Assembly (NCBI GenBank): GCA_030019105.1
Contig: JASEGY010000287.1
Coordinates: 1 to 5,004, forward strand
DNA from: a bacterium
Lineage (GTDB): Bacteria; UBA9089; JASEGY01
Length of the DNA: 5,004 nt
Direction of reading: 5' to 3'
The notes under the pieces were generated by a model. It saw only the letters and a program-made list of their open reading frames with translations, was not told the DNA's origin and searched no databases. Numbering within the stretch: position 1 is the first letter of the stretch; every line of letters begins with the position of its first letter. Made by a program: the position numbers and the translations under genes. Of the stretch, positions 1 through 4,727 are shown piece by piece.

Positions 1-2
1 AC

Positions 3-560
3 TGTATATTTGCTTTACAGCTTCTGCAACACGGTTTCACTGAATGCTTACAAATAGGTGTAGGTGAAATCCCTGATAAGTATTCAGAAGAACAGTTAGC
101 TGACTTGTTTGCCAATGCCGCCAGAAGGGCAGAAGAAGGCAAGTTTGATGATGCCGTGGCCAGGCTTTATCGAGCCGTAGAACTTCTGGCCCAATTCTTT
201 CTGGCCAGGAAAGGCATTGATGCAGGAGATATTGACCTGGAGAGCCTGCCTCTGAATTTGAGAGAAAAGTACAGCCAAATGAAAGACCCTAAGGGGAAGA
301 TCAAGATTGCCCAGGAGAGGGGTTACATCCTTCTTGAAGAAATGGGTGAGGAGCTTGGGCAGGCATTCCTGGAGAGTAAACGGTTGCGTAATGCCCTTAA
401 ATCCAGAAATGACTCCATTCTTGCTCATGGACTAACTCCTATTTCTTCAGACGATTACCAAAAGCTCGCAGAAGAGGTAACTAAACTGGCTTTTGTATTT
501 TTGCCCGCATTGGAAAAGTTGAAGACAGAGGCTGAGTTTGCTCATCTTAAGTTTAGTTAA
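3..560 (+). CDS. TIGR02710-type CRISPR-associated CARF protein, C-terminal part (5' end outside the window)
   Basis: The frame is open from the left edge to TAA at 558-560, giving 185 residues of a longer protein. A TTG at 105 is not needed as a start because coding continues upstream of it. The text ADLFANAARRAEEGKFDDAV, then ARLYRAVELLAQ, then KIKIAQ and RLRNALKSRNDSILAHG matches my memory of the C-terminal helical domain of TIGR02710 CRISPR-associated proteins. R405-407 followed by H six residues later (RNDSILAH) fits the HEPN RNase signature R-x4-6-H. Family knowledge: an N-terminal CARF domain (not visible here) senses cyclic oligoadenylate made by a type III effector, and the C-terminal domain then cleaves RNA in the cytoplasm. 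The CRISPR array 1.7 kb downstream supports the assignment. The family call rests on recalled motifs, and the enzymatic role is inferred. Confidence 0.82.
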   Translation, partial: CIFALQLLQHGFTECLQIGVGEIPDKYSEEQLADLFANAARRAEEGKFDDAVARLYRAVELLAQFFLARKGIDAGDIDLESLPLNLREKYSQMKDPKGKIKIAQERGYILLEEMGEELGQAFLESKRLRNALKSRNDSILAHGLTPISSDDYQKLAEEVTKLAFVFLPALEKLKTEAEFAHLKFS

Positions 561-702
561 ATTCAGCCTTGTTCATCGTTTGGGCAATGGGATCAATTTT
601 GTAGTGGTCGAGCTTGCTCGACATTACGGCAGAGCAAGCTCTGCAACTACAACACCCAATTTGGTCAAGCACTTTTTGCCGAAACGATGAACAAGGCCGA
701 AT
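561..702. repeat. Palindromic intergenic element with 27-bp inverted ends
   Basis: The first 27 bases (561-587) and the last 27 (676-702) are inverted copies with two mismatches; the core CCTTGTTCATCGTTT occurs in both arms. The element begins directly after the stop codon of the CARF gene and ends at the Shine-Dalgarno site of the next gene, so it fills the whole gap. No clear target duplication is visible. It is probably a MITE or a REP-like dispersed repeat; a transcription terminator is less likely because there is no stem followed by a T run. Confidence 0.75.
601..650. repeat. Twin hairpin core with GTAGT/ACTAC ends
   Basis: Two perfect 7-bp hairpins with 2-base loops lie in tandem: GTCGAGC-TT-GCTCGAC (607-622) and GCAGAGC-AA-GCTCTGC (629-644). 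The whole 50-bp unit is bounded by GTAGT and ACTAC, and the two hairpins are also partly complementary to each other, so it can fold as a cruciform. It may be a separate repeat nested in the 561-702 element. Confidence 0.75.
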
Positions 703-719
703 AAAAGGAGCATGGTTTA

Positions 720-1139
720 ATGAATAGAAAGCCCATTCAGTTCAATCCTCATGCTAAATATAGTATGAAACGGAGGGGAGCAACAGAGAAGGAGGTCAGA
801 GAAACGATTAGAAAGTCTCCCTGGCTCCCCGCAAAGAAAGACCGACTCGAATGTGAGGCTGAATTGGGTGCAGTTACTCTCCGCTACTGACCCAAGCATT
901 TGGGGTAAAACGGGTTTCAAACAGGGCGATTTGTGCTAAATTACCCTGTTTATTTGCAGAAATTTGGGGGTAAATAGGGCAGATTTGTTGATGGTAGCGG
1001 AGAGTATCTGCACCCGGCTGAATTTGTCTATAATAAGGACTGGCATGGGAAGTTTTACAGATATAAGAAGGTTCGACCTGTCTTTGCTGAAGAGAAGGAA
1101 GAGATAGCAGTAATCACAGTCTATACCTTCTACTATTAA
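720..1139 (+). pseudogene. DUF4258-like protein gene interrupted by a 150-bp MITE
   Basis: The Shine-Dalgarno site AGGAG (706-710) lies 9 bases before ATG 720. The first 48 codons (MNRKPIQFNPHAKYSMKRRG...) are native. A MITE then adds LGAVTLRY and a stop at 888-890. Beyond the MITE, the same frame resumes with AEFVYNKDWHGKFYRYKK and ends EIAVITVYTFYY plus TAA. Removing 866-1015 and one copy of the 9-bp target duplication restores an 86-residue protein. It has the DUF4258 layout: an early HA..SMKRRG segment, an arginine-containing middle (DRLE), and a closing strand VITVYTFYY. DUF4258 proteins are small, RelE-like in appearance, and often precede DUF2283 genes, as here (23-base gap). The toxin role is inferred. 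The gene is inactive as it stands unless the MITE excises or the 56-residue product has a function. Confidence 0.85.
866..1015. mobile_element. 150-bp MITE inside the DUF4258 gene, 9-bp target duplication
   Basis: Terminal inverted repeats of 21 bp lie at 866-886 and 995-1015, beginning GGGTGCAG and differing at one position. The flanks are GGCTGAATT at 857-865 and again at 1016-1024, a perfect 9-bp target duplication. The interior has no open frame of note but holds AAACAGGG (919-926) and its inverse CCCTGTTT (943-950). The element is non-autonomous; the IS family whose transposase moves it is not in the window and I do not assign it. Confidence 0.93.
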
Positions 1140-1162
1140 TAAGTAATCAAGGAGGTGAAGTT

Positions 1163-1375
1163 ATGCGGATTCACTATGATGTAAAAGGAGATGTGTTATA
1201 CATTGAGTTTAAGAAAGGAACGGTAACAACCAAGCGTATCGATGAAGATGTGGCTATTGATTATGATGAGAAAGGTTGGGTGGCAGGTATTGAGGTTCTT
1301 TCTGCTAAAGAGCGAGTGTTAGGTAAAAAGGAAAGGGTTTCTGTAACTACTCAGCCACCAGATATTGATTTTTGA
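1163..1375 (+). CDS. DUF2283 protein with a MITE-derived C-terminus
   Basis: The strong site GGAGG (1151-1155) lies 7 bases before ATG 1163. The protein reads MRIHYDVKGDVLYIEFKKG, then DEDVAIDYDEKGWVAGIEVL and SAKERVLGKKERVS, the typical compact beta-rich DUF2283 fold with the D..Y..GWVAGIEVL segment. Only residues 1-60 are native. The last ten residues (VTTQPPDIDF) are read from the end of an inserted MITE, which also supplies the stop. Without the insert the frame continues IDIENLVGTVA and stops at 1569-1571, giving 71 residues. DUF2283 genes often follow DUF4258 genes, and an antitoxin role is a reasonable inference. The altered product is near full length and could still fold. Confidence 0.9.
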   Translation: MRIHYDVKGDVLYIEFKKGTVTTKRIDEDVAIDYDEKGWVAGIEVLSAKERVLGKKERVSVTTQPPDIDF

Positions 1376-1382
1376 AGTTCCT

Positions 1383-1404
1383 AAACCACAATATATTGTG
1401 GTTT
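1383..1404. repeat. 22-bp perfect palindrome inside the MITE (left copy)
   Basis: The half-site AAACCACAATA is followed at once by its exact complement. It lies 8 bases after the stop of the DUF2283 reading frame and could fold in the transcript, but no T run follows it, so a terminator role is not supported. It pairs with the copy at 1469-1488. Confidence 0.85.
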
Positions 1405-1468
1405 GTCTACTTTTGTGGGTTACATAGAAAGCCATTTTTTAGGAATTTTTGCTAAGTTTTAAACATCC

Positions 1469-1488
1469 AACCACAATATGTTGTGGTT
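1469..1488. repeat. 20-bp palindrome inside the MITE (right copy)
   Basis: AACCACAATA followed by TGTTGTGGTT is the same palindrome as at 1383-1404 with one mispaired position. The two copies lie 27 and 25 bases inside the two ends of the MITE, so they belong to its internal symmetry and are not host regulatory sites. Confidence 0.8.
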
Positions 1489-1535
1489 CTAATATGCAAG
1501 ACCACTATATAGAGGCTGAGTAGTTACGGGTTTCT

Positions 1536-1571
1536 ATTGATATTGAAAATCTGGTAGGAACGGTTGCTTAG
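1536..1571 (+). pseudogene. Orphaned native 3' end of the DUF2283 gene
   Basis: Read straight on from the second copy of GGGTTTCT, these codons give IDIENLVGTVA and a TAG at 1569-1571. They are the original C-terminus displaced by the MITE. They are not translated with the gene now, because the MITE supplies an earlier stop. Confidence 0.8.
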
Positions 1572-1634
1572 AAAGGGTCAACGTGGATTAATCTTTGTGT
1601 CTTTATGCCTATGCAAAGGCAAGGCAGGAGGAGT

Positions 1635-1742
1635 ATGAAGAAATTCACCAATTGGCCAGAAGTTTTTAAACTGTTAACTGGTTTTTGAAGGGTGTCTGAC
1701 CTGGCCAATGAACTCGCTTTTCAGGAAATTAAAAGATTAAAG
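1635..1742 (+). pseudogene. Unrecognised small gene remnant with an in-frame UGA
   Basis: ATG 1635 follows GGAGG (1627-1631) at only 3 bases. The frame gives MKKFTNWPEVFKLLTGF, a TGA at 1686-1688, and then continues as RVSDLANELAFQEIKRLKK until it meets the iterated repeats at 1742. The two pieces read as one amphipathic helical protein, which suggests a decayed gene broken by a stop and by the repeat insertion. I do not recognise the family. The 64-base gap after the original DUF2283 stop is compatible with membership of the same operon. Confidence 0.4.
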
Positions 1743-1840
1743 AAAATATAGAAGACGGTTTACGGAAAATATAGAAGACGGTTTACGTAGCCGCTGTCAT
1801 AGGAAAATATAGAAGACGGTTTACGTAGCCGCTGTCATAG
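1742..1840. repeat. Tandem repeat, period 38 bp (partial plus two full copies)
   Basis: GAAAATATAGAAGACGG followed by TTTACG occurs at 1742-1764 as a truncated 23-bp copy, then as two complete identical 38-bp copies at 1765-1802 and 1803-1840, each ending TAGCCGCTGTCATAG. The core GAAGACGGTTTACGTAG is related, in inverse orientation, to the doubled motif at 1989-2038. Confidence 0.9.
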
Positions 1841-1988
1841 CAGGTAACTGTAAATAAATTCCAGAAAAACAGTTAGCAATAGTTAGAAACTGTGTTACTA
1901 ATATTGCATGCCTTATCTTGCAAGAAAAGGAGGAAGAAGAGGACGGCCAAGGAAATAATTAATTCGCAGATGACCGGCATACTTGCAT

Positions 1989-2038
1989 CTACGTAAAGCG
2001 TCTTCTGAAATTCCTACGTAAAGCGTCTTCTGAAATTC
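1989..2038. repeat. Two direct 25-bp repeats, inverse of the 1742-1840 motif
   Basis: CTACGTAAAGCGTCTTCTGA plus AATTC is repeated exactly at 1989-2013 and 2014-2038. Its complement, containing AGAAGACGCTTTACGTAG, aligns with the left repeats (AGAAGACGGTTTACGTAG). The five copies therefore bracket 1841-1988 as 3 direct plus 2 inverted units, like the iterated ends of a small mobile element. No target duplication could be defined. Confidence 0.85.
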
Positions 2039-2040
2039 CG

Positions 2041-2103
2041 AAGAGGGTGGAGGTCTATGGAATTGGCGGAATTACTGAAGATGAGGATGTTATTATCATT
2101 TAG
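2041..2103 (+). pseudogene. Possible orphan C-terminal coding fragment
   Basis: Directly after the right-hand repeats, one frame reads KRVEVYGIGGITEDEDVIII and stops at TAG 2101-2103. The composition and the clean ending look like a real protein tail whose 5' part was lost to the repeat element, but 20 codons prove nothing and no family is recognised. Confidence 0.25.
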
Positions 2104-2287
2104 GTAGGTTCTGGGAAAAATTATTCTATCGAGAGAGTTCTTTAGAAATCAAATACTTAGGAAAGGGGGCGGTGAAGTGGAGAATCTTTGTAAGTGCAAA
2201 AAGAGTCTCCTGGAATGCCTTCAAAGAGGTATGTTCCTAAAAATGGGCTTGTCGTTAGGCGTGGTTCAAGGGATTGGAGGGGCTACG
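2104..2287 (+). promoter_or_regulatory. Candidate CRISPR leader region
   Basis: This gene-poor stretch lies directly upstream of the first CRISPR repeat on the side from which the array should be transcribed; its first 60 bases are AT-rich. Several short frames cross it, none with a convincing start and family. The leader role follows only from its position. Confidence 0.3.
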
Positions 2288-2467
2288 GTAGGAAAGAAGA
2301 CCCGATGAAGAGGGGATTGCGAGGAGAAAGGGATTGAGCTACCGGCGAAGACATTTCTCCGTAGGAAAGAAGACCCGATGAAGAGGGGATTGCGAGGGTC
2401 TGCCACTTACTAACGAAAGCCATGTGGCTTTGTAGGAAAGAAGACCCGATGAAGAGGGGATTGCGAG
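2288..2467 (+). CRISPR. Small CRISPR array: three 36-bp repeats, two spacers
   Basis: The repeats at 2288-2323, 2361-2396 and 2432-2467 are identical over 36 bp, starting GTAGGAAAGAAGACCCGATG and ending GGGGATTGCGAG. The spacers are 37 bp (2324-2360) and 35 bp (2397-2431) and unrelated to each other. Known repeats of many type I and III systems end GGGATTGAAAC on the crRNA strand. The matching GGGGATTGCGAG suggests transcription on the plus strand with ATTGCGAG as the 8-base 5' handle. The last repeat is not degenerate, and sequence after 2467 is a dispersed repeat, so the array may have been truncated. A CARF protein at 3-560 favours a type III system. No spacer matches another place in this window. 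Confidence 0.93.
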
Positions 2468-2473
2468 CAAAGG

Positions 2474-2627
2474 ATAATGCGGAAGTGAGAATGCGGAATG
2501 CGGAAGTAAAATAAAAAAAAGAAAATGCGAAATGTGGAAGTAAAATGAAAAAAATTGTGGAATGCAGAAGTAACAAGATGAAAGCAGATTTGTACTTCCG
2601 CATTCTGAATTCCGCATTCCGCATTAT
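2474..2627. repeat. Inverted-repeat element built from AATGCGGAAGT motifs
   Basis: The arms at 2474-2508 and 2593-2627 are 35-bp inverted copies matching at 28 positions, both starting ATAATGCGGAA and ending GCGGAAGTA on the inward strand. The interior repeats degenerate forms of the motif separated by A runs (AATGTGGAAGTAAAATG, AATGCAGAAGTAA). It is a non-coding dispersed repeat abutting the CRISPR array; long minus-strand frames across it are artefacts of its simple composition. Confidence 0.8.
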
Positions 2628-2645
2628 AAAGAGGGAGGTAACGGG

Positions 2646-2813
2646 GGAAAGATGGGGGACGTAGATAAAAAACATAAAAAACGGCGGTTAAGGATGAAGT
2701 AAACTGGCTGACTGGGAAAAGATGGGGGACGAGATACTTAATGGAAGTAGGCTTGAAAGATAAACTGTTAGAGTGATTTCTTATGTTTTTTATCTACGTC
2801 TCCTCATGTTTCC
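2646..2813. mobile_element. MITE of about 168 bp with 7-8 bp target duplication
   Basis: The ends (2646-2677 and 2781-2813) are imperfect inverted repeats containing a perfect 20-bp block, GACGTAGATAAAAAACATAA at 2658-2677 with its complement at 2781-2800. TAACGGG (TAACGGGG if the next base is counted) flanks both sides at 2639 and 2814. An internal direct copy of part of the left end, AAAGATGGGGGACG, lies at 2718-2731 (also 2648-2661). No coding frame; the mobilising transposase is not known. Confidence 0.82.
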
Positions 2814-2823
2814 TAACGGGGTG

Positions 2824-2846
2824 AATCTCTGTCCCATTAAGAGATT
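2824..2846. other. Short stem-loop upstream of the AlbA_2 gene
   Basis: AATCTCT (2824-2830) pairs with AGAGATT (2840-2846) around a 9-base loop, shortly before the ribosome binding site at 2855-2863. It could be a weak regulatory hairpin; there is no T run, so it is not a typical terminator. Confidence 0.35.
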
Positions 2847-2872
2847 GTCATTGTGGAGGAGGGTGTGAACAG

Positions 2873-3085
2873 GTGAACCTTATGACGAAAGCCGAATTAT
2901 TAACCCTAATCAAACAAGGTGAAGGGCAGCGGTTAGAGTTCAAAAAATCTGTCGCTGAATTAGATAGAGTTATTCACACGCTGGCTGCCTTTGCTAATAC
3001 CAATTCCGATGGAGGGCATGTTCTCATTGGAGTAGGGGATAAGGGCAAAATCAAAGAGGTGATCGTGATTAACAACATTACCTAA
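2873..3085 (+). pseudogene. AlbA_2 (Schlafen-like) domain protein, truncated by a MITE
   Basis: GTG 2873 lies 9 bases after a strong GGAGGAGGG (2855-2863); ATG 2882 is possible but 18 bases away. Residues 4-64 show the AlbA_2 pattern: a short N-terminal helix (AELLTLIKQGEGQRLEFKKS), where GEGQRLEFK is the family hallmark, then ELDRVIHTLAAFANT and GGHVLIGVGDKGKIKEV. In intact relatives this domain, often annotated as an ATP-binding or RNA helicase-related region, is followed by a longer C-terminal part. Here codon 65 onward comes from the MITE (VINNIT, stop 3083-3085), so only about 64 native residues remain. The rest of the gene is not found beyond the mobile block, so it is probably inactive. 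The domain is widespread in stress and defence proteins. Confidence 0.85.
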
Positions 3086-3221
3086 AGTCATGGATCACGC
3101 CACCTTTGCAGGATTTCAGTCAGATGCTTCTGCGGATTGCGTAGCATCGCTTGTCGGCGAGCTGATGGGGCTCGGATTTCTTCGAGTCAGGGCCAAAACT
3201 TTAGGCGTTTTTGTTAGTCAC
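3065..3221 (-). mobile_element. 157-bp MITE made from the two ends of the resident IS, copy 1
   Basis: It starts GTGATTAACAACATTACC (right end) and finishes GTTTTTGTTAGTCAC (complement of the left end). The first 122 bp match the right end of the IS at 3538-3659 with six differences; the last 35 bp are a left end. It is thus an internal-deletion derivative of the IS. It differs from copy 2 (4443-4599) at a single base. Its flanks are not duplications of each other: AlbA_2 coding sequence on the left, transposase sequence on the right. Confidence 0.9.
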
Positions 3222-3537
3222 AGGCATGATTATTCCCGTGATTGACGGCATTCAATTCGGACCCGGTGATCCCGTGCTCTATCTGATTATAGACGCCCTC
3301 TCCAGGTATCCGCTCTTCGGCAAGGAAATGTTTTGCCGCAATGCCGATGAGTTGGAGCCTTTCATCGCCCAGCTCAAACAGATGGACATACCCATACTGG
3401 CCGTGGTTTCGGATAAGGAAAAAGCGTTAGTACCTGCCATCAAGAATGCCCTCCCCGGCGTACCTCATCAACTCTGCCAGATTCATTACCTCGGTAACGC
3501 CGCTAAACCGATGGAAGATGATCTCAAGGCTCTGGGC
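3222..3537 (+). pseudogene. DDE transposase, central fragment with the first two catalytic aspartates
   Basis: The frame encodes IIPVIDGIQFGPGDPVLYLI, then LSRYPLFGKEMFCRNADE, VVSDKEKALVPAIKNALPGV and PHQLCQIHYLGN. It ends DDLKALG at the junction with the IS right end, which adds VINNIP and a stop. The D of VIDG (3244-3246) and the D of VVSDKE (3412-3414) fit the first two acidic residues of the DDE catalytic triad, and the CQIHYLGN segment after the second D is typical of such transposases. No start codon of its own is present; the leading codons MLVT come from the MITE. The continuation DDLKALG-AEIRETEENL is found inverted at 4442 downward. The exact IS family is not certain. Confidence 0.88.
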
Positions 3538-3659
3538 GTGATTAACAACATTCCCTAAAGTCATGGATCACGCCACCTTTGCAGGATTCCAGCCAGATGC
3601 TTCTGCGGATTGCGTAGCATCGCTCGTCGGCGAGCCGATGGGGCCCGGATTTCTTCGAG
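3538..3659 (-). repeat. Right end of the IS, including the transposase 3' end
   Basis: On the minus strand this carries the end of the transposase (...NPQKHLAGILQRWRDP, stop 3561-3563) and then the terminal GGAATGTTGTTAATCAC. The same 122 bp make up most of both MITEs. The left-end sequence preserved in the MITEs, GTGACTAACAAAAACGCCTA, shares GTGAYTAACAA and CCTAAAGT with this end, as expected of terminal inverted repeats. Confidence 0.85.
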
Positions 3660-4442
3660 ATGCGCACGCGCTCGACGATAATTTTCAATCGGAACTGCTT
3701 GAAGCATGGAGTTGAGTTCGTCCAAAGGCATACAGGCATGTAGCGCCACACCGAACATGTATATACGACCGCAGGACGACCCCGGCCCGTTCGCGGTGGA
3801 GGAGCGGCCGGCGCAGCGACGCAGATTATGCTTGCCCAACCCGTTCAAGCCCTCCAGGGCATTCGATGTTTGCGGGATGAGCGGATCGTCATAACAGTGG
3901 AACAGACCTTTGGCATAACGCCGGGTCACAGCTTGAACGTGTTCAATGAAGCGACGCAGATAGGCTCCCTTACCCCGTTGCGGTGCTTCCCGTCGTTTGC
4001 GGGAGAGAAACGAGAACAGACGGCGCCGGACGGTAGCGCCGTTAGGAGGTGTCACCTCGGGCCAGAGAATATGGCGGATCCCCAGCAGGATGGCCAGACA
4101 CGAGACAACTCGTTTGGCCAGGGAACGCCGCGCGGGAGTGGGCGCCAGGATAGTTTGCAACTCATCGAGGTTCTGCCAGGGCCCCCTTTTTTCCGCCGGG
4201 CTTCGGCGGTGGCTTGGGCGACGGTTTCCAGACCTTCATGGCGTTTTATAGGTGGCGGATGGAAGGGGGCTCGCGCATAGCGGCGGGCCTCGGCGCGGGC
4301 CGCTTCACACAATTCGAGACTGACCTCCAGATCTTCGGGAGGCGCTTCGTTCTTCTTTTCGGCCTTGCTCTTGCAACGTATGAGGTTTCGCTGGTATCGA
4401 CGCAAATTCTCTTCTGTTTCGCGGATTTCGGCACCCAGAGCC
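3561..4442 (-). pseudogene. DDE transposase, C-terminal half, inverted and frameshifted
   Basis: Reading down from 4442, GCTCTGGGTGCCGAAATC gives ALGAEIRETEENLRRYQRNL, a charged helical stretch that continues the plus-strand fragment in phase. Near 4180-4192 the frame must slip by -1 at an A6-G5 run (minus strand) to go on as NLDELQTILAPTPARRSLAK. It then runs through PLIPQTSNALEGLNGLGKHN to QRWRDP and TGA at 3561-3563. The E of NALEG (3852-3854) is the likely third catalytic residue. The frameshift could be mutation, sequencing error in the homopolymer, or a genuine slippage site; decay is most likely given the inversion. With the plus-strand piece it completes D-D-E, but no single transcript can encode all three residues now. 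Confidence 0.85.
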
Positions 4443-4599
4443 GTGACTAACAAAAACGCCTAAAGTTTTGGCCCTGACTCGAAGAAATCCGAGCCCCATC
4501 GGCTCGCCGACAAGCGATGCTACGCAATCCGCAGAAGCATCTGACTGAAATCCTGCAAAGGTGGCGTGATCCATGACTTTAGGTAATGTTGTTAATCAC
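4443..4599 (+). mobile_element. 157-bp IS-derived MITE, copy 2 (opposite orientation)
   Basis: Left end GTGACTAACAAAAACGCC first, right end GGTAATGTTGTTAATCAC last. It is the reverse complement of copy 1 except for one base. On its left the transposase resumes with GGCTCTGGGT (complement strand), which repeats GGCTCTGGGC found at 3528-3537. This separated 9-of-10 duplication shows that the MITE once sat inside the transposase gene. Confidence 0.9.
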
Positions 4600-4602
4600 G
4601 CT

Positions 4603-4656
4603 GGTGACTGGTGTCTGGCGGTTAGCAGACTACCAGATACCAGACTACCAATCACC
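4603..4656. repeat. Imperfect palindromic intergenic repeat
   Basis: GGTGACTGGTGTCTGG at the left end pairs imperfectly with CCAGACTACCAATCACC at the right end, with an inner CTACCAGATACCAG. It lies directly beyond the IS block and before the last gene, and may be a dispersed repeat or a remnant of another small element. Confidence 0.6.
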
Positions 4657-4727
4657 AAAAACAAGTTGTCGGGGTGACTTTTGTGGTATTGCATTAATTG
4701 ATAATTGTTTCAAGGAGGTAGATGAGT

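Larger units (their letters stand above)
1343..1527. mobile_element. 185-bp MITE in the 3' end of the DUF2283 gene, 8-bp target duplication
   Basis: Inverted ends GTAACTACTCAGCC (1343-1356) and its complement GGCTGAGTAGTTAC (1514-1527) are perfect over 14 bp. GGGTTTCT flanks both sides (1335-1342 and 1528-1535), an 8-bp target duplication. Two palindromes sit symmetrically inside, their midpoint coinciding with the element's centre. Ends starting GTAA together with an 8-bp duplication are features of the IS66 family, so an IS66-type transposase may have moved it; that is an inference. Confidence 0.92.
3065..4599. mobile_element. Scrambled insertion sequence with flanking self-derived MITEs
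   Basis: The block reads MITE copy 1 (3065-3221), central transposase piece on plus (3222-3537), IS right end (3538-3659) leading into the C-terminal transposase half on minus (3561-4442), then MITE copy 2 in opposite orientation (4443-4599). Both outer borders are right ends, GTGATTAAC facing outward. The coding parts are richer in GC than the host genes. The transposase N-terminus and the parental left end are missing, so the element cannot move by itself. Confidence 0.88.

Noticed and set aside
105..107. TTG as the start of the first gene
   Set aside because: The same frame is open to the left edge with sensible protein sequence (DKYSEEQLADLFANAARRAE), so the gene starts outside the window.
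96..428. Minus-strand 110-codon frame opposite the CARF gene
   Set aside because: The plus strand carries a family-like protein with a HEPN-type motif through the same interval; the antisense frame has no recognisable content.
1383..1404. Palindrome after the DUF2283 stop as a rho-independent terminator
   Set aside because: No T run follows the stem, and the palindrome has a symmetric partner at 1469-1488 inside the same MITE.
1883..1996. Frame reading KKRTAKEIINSQMTGILAS between the iterated repeats, faintly like the tail of a VapB-type antitoxin
   Set aside because: No start codon context, a stop just upstream, the similarity is by eye only, and it ends inside the repeat.
2176..2306. GTG-started frame ENLCKCKKSLLECLQRGMFL running into the first CRISPR repeat
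   Set aside because: It ends inside the repeat and has no family; overlap with an array makes it unlikely to be a gene.
2283..2675. Long minus-strand frames of 92 and 130 codons across the CRISPR array and the AATGCGGAAGT repeat
   Set aside because: They translate the 36-bp CRISPR repeat (peptide NPLFIGSSF recurring) and the A/T-rich dispersed repeat; no start signal, no family, simple composition.
3828..4280. Plus-strand frames of 62-150 codons opposite the inverted transposase
   Set aside because: They are antisense shadows of a GC-rich coding strand; the minus-strand frames carry the transposase motifs.
3065..4599. A DNA inversion phase-variation system with its own recombinase
   Set aside because: The inverted repeats are IS ends, the only enzyme present is a broken DDE transposase, and no invertase or controlled promoter is visible.
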